Source: Velthaea sp965214335 (lineage in GTDB: Bacteria; Vulcanimicrobiota; Vulcanimicrobiia; Vulcanimicrobiales; Vulcanimicrobiaceae). Taken from it: a stretch of 64,000 bases of DNA. Positions 7,809-15,154 of this stretch are shown piece by piece. Under the pieces are notes generated by a model. The model searched no databases and was not told the origin of the DNA. It saw nothing but the letters and a program-made list of their open reading frames with translations. Position numbers and translations under genes: made by a program. The first letter of the stretch is position 1; every line of letters begins with the position of its first letter. The DNA is taken from NCBI GenBank assembly GCA_965214335.1, contig CBDCBO010000005.1:1240001-1304000 (forward strand). Direction: 5' to 3'.

Positions 7809-8339
7809 ATGGCAGACACGACTTCACCGATTTCAACCCCTGGATCAGCGACCTACACGCTCTCGAGTCTCAAGCCGAACACGCACTCGCGCCCGAAGCG
7901 CGTCCGCATCGGCCGTGGACATGGTTCGGGTATGGTCAAAACCGGCGGCGAAGGCGGCAAGGGTCAGACCGTGCGTTCCGGTGGTGGGAAGGGACCCGCG
8001 TTCGAAGGCGGCCAAACGCCTTGGGCGCGGCGCCTGCCGCATAACCGCGGGTATTCCCAGAAGGGTCGGGATACGGGCCACTTCGGCGAGACGCTCGCCG
8101 TCATCAACGTTGCCGATCTGGCAGGTTGGGATCCGGCGCTCGAAGTTTCTCCGCAGTCACTCTTGGCGCATAAAAAGCTCAAGCTCATTCGCGACGGCGT
8201 GAAGATTCTAGGCGGGGTGAAACCCGGGAAGGTCATTCCGGTCGGTTTACGGTTTCGCGATATCGCGTTTTCGACATCGGCGCGTGAAGCGCTGGCTGCC
8301 GCCGGCGCCACCTTCGAAGACGTCACCGCCGAAGGATAG
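7809..8339 (+). CDS. rplO: 50S ribosomal protein L15
   Basis: 176 residues, about 25-30 longer than usual because of an N-terminal extension. The L15 core begins at YTLSSLKPNTHSRPKRVRIGRGHGSGMVKTGGEGGKGQTVRSGG and continues with FEGGQTPWARRLPHNRGY. An initiator closer to the core is not evident, so I keep the ATG at 7809, which lies just after AGGAACG. L15 binds 23S rRNA late in assembly. secY follows within nine bases. Confidence 0.95.
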   Translation: MADTTSPISTPGSATYTLSSLKPNTHSRPKRVRIGRGHGSGMVKTGGEGGKGQTVRSGGGKGPAFEGGQTPWARRLPHNRGYSQKGRDTGHFGETLAVINVADLAGWDPALEVSPQSLLAHKKLKLIRDGVKILGGVKPGKVIPVGLRFRDIAFSTSAREALAAAGATFEDVTAEG

Positions 8340-8347
8340 CGCCGCCC

Positions 8348-9634
8348 GTGCTCAATTCGCTGCGAAACGCACTGCTCGTCCCCGACATTCGCAAGCGGAT
8401 CGGCTTTGTGTTCTTCGCCTTCGCGGTCTTCGTGTTCATGATTCACGTGCAGATTCCGGACGTGAATGTCCGCGTTTGGCAGAGTCTGTTGCAAAGCGGC
8501 TCGTTTTATAATTTTCTGGGCTTTTTGAGCGGCGGCGCGCTGCAGCGCCTGTCGGTCATCGCCATGGGCATCACGCCGTATATCAACGCGTCGATCATCA
8601 TGCAATTGATGACGGTGGTGATCCCCCAACTCGAAGAGTTAGCGAAAAAAGGCGGCGAGGAAGGCCGCAAAAAGATCAGTCAGTATACGCGCTGGCTTAC
8701 GATCGTGCTGGCATTCGTGCAGTCGACATCGATGACGGTAAACATGAGTCGCGCCGGCGTTTTTTACGATACGTCGTGGTTGTTCACCGCGTATGTAGTC
8801 GTGGCGCTCGTCTCCGGGACGATGTTCTTGATGTGGCTTGGCGAGCAAATTACCGACAAAGGCATCGGCAACGGCATCTCGCTGATCATTTTCGTGGGCA
8901 TCGTGCTGCGCTTTCCATCGCAGGTCGCGCAGACATTTTCGCTGGCGAACAAGGGCAACGTCAACTATCTGGGTCTGTTCATCTTCATCGCCATCGCGTT
9001 GATCACGATCGTCTCGATTGTTTTCCTCTACCAGGGTCAGCGTCGGATTCCCGTTCAGCAAGCCCGGCGTGTCGTTGGTCGCAAGTTATTTGCGGGCCGT
9101 TCGAGCTACATCCCGTTGCGGCTCAATAACGCCGGCGTCATCTCGATCATTTTCGCAATCTCGATCCTCATTCTGCCGCAGCAGGCCTTAACGTGGTTCC
9201 AGCATGGCCAGACCGGCTGGGCGGCCTCGGTGTCGCTGTTCATGCAGACGTACTTCGGACCGAACACACCACTCTACAATATCGTGTACTTCCTGCTCGT
9301 GGTCGCTTTCACGTTCTTCTATTCGGCAGTCGTGGTCAACACGCGCGACATCGCGGATAACCTGAAGAAATCCGGGTCCTTCATCCCCGGCATTCGACCG
9401 GGTCAGCCGACGGTTGAATACATCAACAAGATCCTATTACGGATCACGACCGCGGCCGCGGTGTACCTCGGAATACTCGCGGTTCTGCCGTCGTTGCAGC
9501 GCGATGTCGGTTTGAACGGGCTGTATATCGGCTCGACCTCGCTGCTGATCGTGGTCGGCGTCGCGCTCGATTCGATCACCCAGATCGAAGCGCGATTGGC
9601 GATGCGCGACTATCGTGGTTTCATCAAGAAGTAA
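8348..9634 (+). CDS. secY: Protein translocase subunit SecY
   Basis: 428 residues with ten predicted membrane spans, the central channel of the Sec translocase. Signatures are GGALQRLSVIAMGITPYINASIIMQL (plug and TM2 region), GEQITDKGIGNGISLIIFVGI in the middle, and RDIADNLKKSGSFIPGIRPG before TM9. It starts with GTG, nine bases after rplO. As usual in spc operons it is followed directly by adk, whose ATG begins at the next base. Confidence 0.98.
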   Translation: MLNSLRNALLVPDIRKRIGFVFFAFAVFVFMIHVQIPDVNVRVWQSLLQSGSFYNFLGFLSGGALQRLSVIAMGITPYINASIIMQLMTVVIPQLEELAKKGGEEGRKKISQYTRWLTIVLAFVQSTSMTVNMSRAGVFYDTSWLFTAYVVVALVSGTMFLMWLGEQITDKGIGNGISLIIFVGIVLRFPSQVAQTFSLANKGNVNYLGLFIFIAIALITIVSIVFLYQGQRRIPVQQARRVVGRKLFAGRSSYIPLRLNNAGVISIIFAISILILPQQALTWFQHGQTGWAASVSLFMQTYFGPNTPLYNIVYFLLVVAFTFFYSAVVVNTRDIADNLKKSGSFIPGIRPGQPTVEYINKILLRITTAAAVYLGILAVLPSLQRDVGLNGLYIGSTSLLIVVGVALDSITQIEARLAMRDYRGFIKK

Positions 9635-10288
9635 ATGATCTTGATATTTTTGGGTCCACCCGGTGCCGGGAAGGGGACACAAGCGAAGATCATCGAGGAG
9701 CGTTTCGCCCATCGCCAAATCTCGACCGGCGATTTGTTGCGTGCGCACCGGGCGCAGCAGTCGGCGCTCGGCCTCGAGGCGCAATCCTATATGGATGAGG
9801 GCAAACTCGTTCCCGACGACCTGATCATCCGCATGATGGAGCATGAATTAGCGGAGGCGGGAAACCTGATCGTCGACGGGTTTCCGCGTACGATCGCTCA
9901 GGCCGAAGCCTTCGACGCGTTGCTTTCCGCTAAGTCGGTGTCGGCTCGCCCGATCGTCTTCGACGTCGACCCAGGGGTGCTCATGGGACGGTTGACCGGC
10001 AGATGGACGAATCCGCGGACCGGCCGCGTCTACCATACCGTTTTTAATCCGCCTCAAGTTGCCGGGGTCGACGACGAGGATGGCGGCAATCTCATCCAGC
10101 GACCCGATGACAAGGCCGAAACCATCCAAAAGCGGCTCCAGGTGTACGCGCAAGAGACCGCGCCACTCATTGAATATTACGGCCGAACCAATCATCCGAT
10201 TCATGTGAACGCCTTGGCCGGCATCGAGGTTGTGACGGCTCAAATCGTCGCGGCCTGTCCGGAACTGTCGGACGGCCGGGCCGCATGA
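9635..10288 (+). CDS. adk: Adenylate kinase
   Basis: 217 residues. It converts ATP and AMP into two ADP. The P-loop GPPGAGKGTQA is at residues 7-17; DGFPRTIAQAEAF and the LID segment (GRWTNPRTGRVYHTVFNPP) follow. The LID lacks the four cysteines of zinc-binding adenylate kinases, so this is a metal-free long-LID form. It starts at the base after the secY stop and overlaps map by four bases (ATGA). Confidence 0.98.
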   Translation: MILIFLGPPGAGKGTQAKIIEERFAHRQISTGDLLRAHRAQQSALGLEAQSYMDEGKLVPDDLIIRMMEHELAEAGNLIVDGFPRTIAQAEAFDALLSAKSVSARPIVFDVDPGVLMGRLTGRWTNPRTGRVYHTVFNPPQVAGVDDEDGGNLIQRPDDKAETIQKRLQVYAQETAPLIEYYGRTNHPIHVNALAGIEVVTAQIVAACPELSDGRAA

Positions 10289-11088
10289 TTACGATCAAGT
10301 CCGCGCGCGAAATCGAGCTTATGCGTCGCAGCGGCAAGATCACGTCCAAGACGTTATCGATGCTGATCAAGACCGTTCGCGCCGGTATGACGACCGGCGA
10401 CGTCGACCGGCTGGCTGAGGACTCGATCCGGTCGCTTGGCGGGATTCCCACGTTCGTCGGCTACCAGGGGTACAAGCACACCGTCTGCGCGTCCGTCAAC
10501 GAAGAAGTCGTTCACGGCATTCCCGGAACTCGCGTGCTCGTCGAAGGCGACTTGCTGTCGATCGATATCGGCACCACGCTCGATGGTTACGTTTCTGACT
10601 CGGCGGTGACGATCCCGATCGGCAACGTCAGCGGAGAAGCGATCCGGCTCATGCGGGTGACGCAGGAGTGCCTGATGATGGGAATTGCCAAGATGCAGAA
10701 GGGCAACCGGCTCTCGGACATCGGCTCCGCGATTCAGCGGCATGCGGAGAAACACGGCTACGGCGTGGTGCGCGATCTGGTGGGTCATGGCATCGGGACA
10801 AAGATGCACGAGGAGCCGCAAGTGCCGAATTACGGCGACCCCGGGCAGGGACCGGTTTTGCGGGCCGGATTGTGTTTGGCCATCGAGCCGATGATCACGC
10901 AAGGCGGTTTTGCCGTTGAAACTCTCGAGGACGGCTGGACGGTTGTCACCGAGGATGGTAAACTAGCGGCGCACTTCGAGCATACCATAGCAATAACCGA
11001 CGAGGGTCCGCGTATCCTCACGCTACGCGATACCGGCGAGCATCAAGACGTGGTGCGGTATCGGCCGAAAGAGGAAGTCGCCGCGTAA
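10285..11088 (+). CDS. map: Methionine aminopeptidase, type I
   Basis: 267 residues. It removes the N-terminal methionine from new proteins. The five metal ligands of the pita-bread fold are all visible: Asp in DIGTTLDGYVSD and DSAVT, His in GHGIGTKMHEEPQVPNY, Glu in AIEPM, and Glu in the final EHTIAI region. No N-terminal zinc-finger or SH3-binding extension is present. The ATG overlaps the adk stop. In many spc operons infA comes next; here it does not. Confidence 0.98.
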   Translation: MITIKSAREIELMRRSGKITSKTLSMLIKTVRAGMTTGDVDRLAEDSIRSLGGIPTFVGYQGYKHTVCASVNEEVVHGIPGTRVLVEGDLLSIDIGTTLDGYVSDSAVTIPIGNVSGEAIRLMRVTQECLMMGIAKMQKGNRLSDIGSAIQRHAEKHGYGVVRDLVGHGIGTKMHEEPQVPNYGDPGQGPVLRAGLCLAIEPMITQGGFAVETLEDGWTVVTEDGKLAAHFEHTIAITDEGPRILTLRDTGEHQDVVRYRPKEEVAA

Positions 11089-11398
11089 TGCTCGGGAGCG
11101 CAGAACGCAGCGGCCGGCTCAAGGCTTCACGGAAAAACAATCGAGGGTGGAGCCTCGGCTGTCGGAGTCACCGGTTACCGCGCTGATCGGGGTCCAACGC
11201 GAAGCGCACAAAACTTCCGCCACGTGCCCAACCGAGTTTACCTCGTCTGACCTGACCTGACCGGCCGCAGCATCGCCGGCACTGCCTAACCCACACGCAC
11301 TCTCCCGTCCGTCGTTTTAAGAGAAAGGTCGCCCGGGTCATTCGGCTGTCATCCTGAACGTGGATCGCGTCGAAACGGCTCCGAGCGAATCGCCCACA
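11089..11398 (+). other. 310-base gap between map and rpmJ without infA
   Basis: This is where infA (IF-1) normally sits. I see no IF-1-like frame on either strand. A 32-codon frame starts at 11088 and overlaps the map stop, but it has no recognisable similarity. The segment may hold a promoter or leader for rpmJ-rpsM, yet I found no convincing -35/-10 pair. Confidence 0.5.
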
Positions 11399-11515
11399 AT
11401 GAAAGTTCGACCGTCCGTCAAGCGTATGTGCGATAACTGTAAAGTGATTCGCCGTGAAGGTAAGGTTCGCGTTATTTGTAGCGTGAATCCCAAGCACAAA
11501 CAGGTTCAGGGGTAA
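11399..11515 (+). CDS. rpmJ: 50S ribosomal protein L36, zinc-binding
   Basis: 38 residues: MKVRPSVKRMCDNCKVIRR at the start, then VICSVNPKHKQVQG. The zinc ligands Cys11, Cys14, Cys27 and His33 are all present, so this is the C+ form of L36. The ATG at 11399 gives the conserved family opening. rpsM begins three bases after the stop. L36 is the smallest large-subunit protein and binds 23S rRNA near the factor-binding region. Confidence 0.96.
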   Translation: MKVRPSVKRMCDNCKVIRREGKVRVICSVNPKHKQVQG

Positions 11516-11518
11516 GCC

Positions 11519-11899
11519 ATGGCTCGTATTTCGGGTATCGATCTGCCGCGCGAAAAGCGTGTCGAAATTGCCCTCACCTACATTTTCGGCGTCGGTCTAC
11601 CCACCGCGCAGCGGTTACTCGCCCAGACCGGCGTCGATCCGAACGTGCGGGTCAAAGATCTCAGCGCCGAAGACGAGCAGCGGTTGCGTGAAGCGATCGA
11701 CGGCAAGATCAAGGTCGAAGGCGATTTGCGGCGTGAAGTCGCCGGTCACATCAAGCGTCTGACGGACATCGGCTGCTACCGCGGCCTGCGCCATCGGCGC
11801 GGCTTGCCGGTTCGTGGTCAGCGCACAAAAACGAACGCGCGGACGCGTAAGGGACCCAAGCGCACGGTCGCGGCCAAGAAGAAAGTCACTAAGAAGTAA
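11519..11899 (+). CDS. rpsM: 30S ribosomal protein S13
   Basis: 126 residues. It has ARISGIDLPREKRVEIALTYIFGVG at the start, the helical core, and the GCYRGLRHRRGLPVRGQRTKTNARTRKGPKRTVAAKKK basic tail that contacts tRNA and 16S rRNA. Normally rpsK follows at once. Here the + strand run stops, and rpsK is 6.4 kb away beyond four minus-strand genes. This gene is therefore probably the last of the spc transcript. Confidence 0.98.
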   Translation: MARISGIDLPREKRVEIALTYIFGVGLPTAQRLLAQTGVDPNVRVKDLSAEDEQRLREAIDGKIKVEGDLRREVAGHIKRLTDIGCYRGLRHRRGLPVRGQRTKTNARTRKGPKRTVAAKKKVTKK

Positions 11900-11988
11900 C
11901 GCGCTCTGACGGACCGCGACCGGTGTGTCGTCGTCCGTCAAGCACCGTTCAGCGCTCGGTAGACGGCGCGTATCGGCCGCCCCGAGAC

Positions 11989-12939
11989 TCAGCCCGAAAA
12001 CGGAAGTCGCGTTCCGCGATGCTGCGCGACGCAAGCATCGTAGACGTGGCTCGCCACCGCGATATCCCAGATCCCGACGCCGAGCGATTCGAATAGCGTG
12101 ATCTGCGAATCATCCGAGCGCGCGCTCCGTTGACCTGCCACGATATCGGCTAAGCGCACCGCTTGGTTCCAGCTGAATGCTCCGGCGCGTTCGGCGGCCA
12201 GCAGGTCCCCCGACTCGATCTGCGCCTGGGCGACATCCTCCACCACGACGAGGGCGCTGCGACGGACGGTGTCGAGGTCGATTTCCGCAGCGGTCGCACG
12301 ATTCGAACCGGCCGCGTTGACGTGCGAACCGGGTTGCAGCCACGCACCGTTCAGGACCGGCTTGGTCGAACTCGTCATCGTGGTGACGATGTCCGCTTCG
12401 CTTACGGCTGCCTCACCGCTTGCCGCGGCGTCGATGCGGCGGTCGAGGCGCGCGCCGAGCTCGGCGCAGAAATCGCGCAGCCGCTCGGGATTGCGGCTCC
12501 AAACCGTAATTCGCTCGATCGGCCGCACGAGGCAAATCGCTTCAATCTGCGTGCGGGCTTGAAAGCCCGTACCGATGGTGGCCAGCGACCGTGCTCCGTC
12601 CCGCGCGAGATAGCGGGTGGCCATGCCGGATGCTGCTCCGGTACGAATTTGGCCCAGCGCGTTGGCCTCGATGAGCGCCAGCATCGCACCGCTCGGATCG
12701 TACAGCGTCACCCAAAAGGTTGCGCCGCGCGGTCCGACGGTATACGACTTGTGCGCGGTGCGACCATCGAGTGCGGCCGGCAAGACCTGCAACATCGCGG
12801 CGCCCGCTGCGACACGCTGCCGCGGTGCGTTCATCGCACTGCCGGCCGCGATTTTTCGGGCCGCATCCTCGAGCAGGGGCAGTGCGTTCGCAACGGTCAA
12901 CGTCGCGCCGACATCGGCCTCCGTCAAATATAGTGGCAT
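11989..12939 (-). CDS. Ornithine cyclodeaminase / mu-crystallin family protein
   Basis: 316 residues from the ATG at 12939 (MPLYLTEADVGATL); the frame is open further upstream, but that part overlaps the previous gene. The family uses NAD(P) and includes ornithine cyclodeaminase, alanine dehydrogenase and ketimine reductases. Seen here: the substrate-domain block RQRVAAGAAMLQVLPA, the K of HKSYTV, and the Rossmann segment (ARSLATIGTGFQARTQIEA; GTG replaces the usual GxGxQA). DIVTTMTSSTKPVL and GSHVNAAGSN are also family blocks. The substrate cannot be told. The start overlaps the upstream dehydrogenase stop (ATGA), so they probably form an operon. Confidence 0.85.
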   Translation of the reverse strand: MPLYLTEADVGATLTVANALPLLEDAARKIAAGSAMNAPRQRVAAGAAMLQVLPAALDGRTAHKSYTVGPRGATFWVTLYDPSGAMLALIEANALGQIRTGAASGMATRYLARDGARSLATIGTGFQARTQIEAICLVRPIERITVWSRNPERLRDFCAELGARLDRRIDAAASGEAAVSEADIVTTMTSSTKPVLNGAWLQPGSHVNAAGSNRATAAEIDLDTVRRSALVVVEDVAQAQIESGDLLAAERAGAFSWNQAVRLADIVAGQRSARSDDSQITLFESLGVGIWDIAVASHVYDACVAQHRGTRLPFSG

Positions 12940-13778
12940 CACAGCGCGGCGACCACGCCGACGTCCTCGCTGCCGCGGCCGGCGCCGATCGCGCGATCGA
13001 AAAACGCGGCGATCTGCGGTAGTACGTCGTATGTCACGCCGTGCAACGCGCCCTCTTCGAGCATTAACCGAACGTCTTTGCGCGCCATCGTCAACTCCCA
13101 AGCCGGAGCGAAATTACCTCCGGCCATGTTTTTACCACGAATGTCGACAGCGCCGGTGAGCTTGAAATCGGCGAAGAGGGCGTGGGCCTCGAGCGCCGAG
13201 ATACCCAGCGACTGCGCGAATTTATAGACGTCGGCGAGGCCGCTAACCACAAAGACCAGCATCATGTTACCGAATAGCTTGAACGCCGCCGCACGGTCGT
13301 CGCCCGGGCCGACATCGACGAGTTTGCCGGTCATTGGTTCGACGAACGGTCGCACCGTCGCGACGCGCTCGGGTGGCCCGGAAACGAGCATCAGACCGGT
13401 TTGCTCGAGCGCGTTCTTGGGCCCCATGAACATCGGCACATGGGCAAAGAAGATGCCGCGCTCGCGCCAGCGCGCGTAGCGCGCGGCCGTCGGCGTTGGA
13501 GCTGTCGTCGTATGGTCGATGATGCACAGCGTTCGGTCGAGCCGATCTGCCAGCGGTTCGAGCACCGCGTCGACCGAGTCATCGTCGCCCAGCGTCAGGT
13601 GAATGCGGGTTGCGCCGCGTGCAGCTTCGGCCGGATCGCTAACGGCGCGCGCTCCGTACGCTTCGAGCGCCCGGGCTTTTTCAGGCGAGCGATTCCACAC
13701 CGTGACGTCTTCGCCGCGCGCAATCGCTGCGCGCACGAAGCCCGCGCCCATCAGACCAGTTCCAAAATGTGCAATCAT
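12939..13778 (-). CDS. NAD(P)-dependent dehydrogenase, 6PGDH / 3-hydroxyisobutyrate family
   Basis: 279 residues. The N-terminal Rossmann motif IAHFGTGLMGAGFVRAAIARGEDVTVWNRSPEKA is the beta-hydroxyacid dehydrogenase signature (FGxGxMGxxF). The middle part GPKNALEQTGLMLVSGPPE corresponds to the substrate-binding G-rich stretch, and KLFGNMMLVF carries the catalytic Lys. The helical C-terminal half is typical. Relatives reduce or oxidise small 3-hydroxy acids or imines. Coupled by four-base overlaps to the genes on both sides. Together with the cyclodeaminase-like gene it suggests metabolism of an amino- or hydroxy-acid, but the substrate is unknown. Confidence 0.85.
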   Translation of the reverse strand: MIAHFGTGLMGAGFVRAAIARGEDVTVWNRSPEKARALEAYGARAVSDPAEAARGATRIHLTLGDDDSVDAVLEPLADRLDRTLCIIDHTTTAPTPTAARYARWRERGIFFAHVPMFMGPKNALEQTGLMLVSGPPERVATVRPFVEPMTGKLVDVGPGDDRAAAFKLFGNMMLVFVVSGLADVYKFAQSLGISALEAHALFADFKLTGAVDIRGKNMAGGNFAPAWELTMARKDVRLMLEEGALHGVTYDVLPQIAAFFDRAIGAGRGSEDVGVVAAL

Positions 13779-15109
13779 CGTATCATCCCCTTTCCCGTTC
13801 GTTCGTAGGTTGCCACACTGCCCCAGCGGCAGACTTCGCGAAATGCGCCGGCCGCAACAAGCGACTGTAACGCCGGCCGAACGCGGGCCTGATATTCGTC
13901 ATTCGGATAATCGTCGGCATACACCAGATAGTCGACGCCGCGCAGCGTGCCGAGTGTGGCCGCGGCATCGCGCGCTGCAATTGCGGTAAACCATTCGTCA
14001 TGAGTCGCGACCGAAGCCGTCGCGGGAACGCACGCCAGCGCTCGCCGTGCGCTTCCGATATCACGGTAATTCGGTTTGAGGAAATGGGCCGGATGCAGCG
14101 GATTGAAAAAGATCAACACCACGATACTCAACGCGATCGCCGTGTTGCACGGGCGCAGCGTTCGCTGCGAGCTGACCGCAAAGGCCGTTGCCGCCAGCAG
14201 CCAGGGGATCCACAGTGCGGCGTAGTGGTTGCCCATGTGGTACACCAAACCGCTATTGGCCAGCAGCACGATGGCCAAGCCCGGCAGCGCCAGAATCGAC
14301 CAGCGCGAGAACAGCGGCAAGAACGCAAGCGGAACGAACGCTTCGAGCAGATACGTCAAGCGGCCGAAACTCAGAAACGTTTGCGCGAACGCGGCGGGGT
14401 GCACGAATGGCGCGAGCGCCAACGCCGCCGGGCCATCGGCAAACGCATACGTATAGAAATGCGCGGGAATCCAGCTGCCGCCAAGGCGTGGAATGATGAC
14501 GCCGTAGTATAGTGCGAGCGATGCGAATGCCAGTGCCGCCGTCGCGAACCACGCGCTGCGTGACCGCCAGCGGCACAGACCCAACGTCAACCCCGCACAG
14601 ACGAGTTCGAGACAAATGTCTTCGCGAATCCCGCACGCGATAACGATGCACGCCGCGAATGCGGCCCACCGGCGCCGGTCGGCGGCCACCAGAGCGCCTA
14701 ACAGCAGCGGGGCGACCACGCCGACTTCATGGAATTCACCCCACCCGACAGCGAGCAGCGGCGGGTACATCAGCGCGAGGATCGCTACCCGCAGCGCCGG
14801 TCGCGATCCGCGGCGCGGCGCGACGAGCGCGTACAGCAGCGGTGCGACGCTGACGCAGGCAGCGGACTGAATCCATTGCAACGTCAGCGCCGCATGCGTT
14901 AGGGCCATGAACGGCCACAGTAAGGCCAGCGACGGCGACCAATGGTAGCGAAAATGCGTACCATGCTCGATACCGTCGCGCATTCCGCCGAATGTATCGA
15001 GAATGAGTTGCGCAAACGTGCCGGTATCCGCGCCGTACGTCCAACGCGCAATCCGTATCGCATCGAGAACGGCGAGCAGCGTAAACACACCGGCTGTCCA
15101 CAGCCACAA
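13775..15109 (-). CDS. DUF2079 family integral membrane protein
   Basis: 444 residues, about eleven hydrophobic spans. The family hallmarks are near the N-terminus (YGADTGTFAQLILDTFGGMRDG, then HFRYHWSPSLALLWPF) and at CGIREDICLELV. A soluble C-terminal segment of about 90 residues (CVPATASVATHDEWFT onward) resembles the region after the membrane part of polyprenol-phosphate glycosyltransferase-like proteins. The function of the family is not established. The start is uncertain: TTG at 15109 is the only standard initiator near the first span. It overlaps the downstream dehydrogenase by four bases. Confidence 0.8.
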   Translation of the reverse strand: MWLWTAGVFTLLAVLDAIRIARWTYGADTGTFAQLILDTFGGMRDGIEHGTHFRYHWSPSLALLWPFMALTHAALTLQWIQSAACVSVAPLLYALVAPRRGSRPALRVAILALMYPPLLAVGWGEFHEVGVVAPLLLGALVAADRRRWAAFAACIVIACGIREDICLELVCAGLTLGLCRWRSRSAWFATAALAFASLALYYGVIIPRLGGSWIPAHFYTYAFADGPAALALAPFVHPAAFAQTFLSFGRLTYLLEAFVPLAFLPLFSRWSILALPGLAIVLLANSGLVYHMGNHYAALWIPWLLAATAFAVSSQRTLRPCNTAIALSIVVLIFFNPLHPAHFLKPNYRDIGSARRALACVPATASVATHDEWFTAIAARDAAATLGTLRGVDYLVYADDYPNDEYQARVRPALQSLVAAGAFREVCRWGSVATYERTGKGMIR

Positions 15110-15154
15110 CGCGGTGCGCGATCGGCCGGAGTCGGTCGTAGCGGTCAGCGTTCG

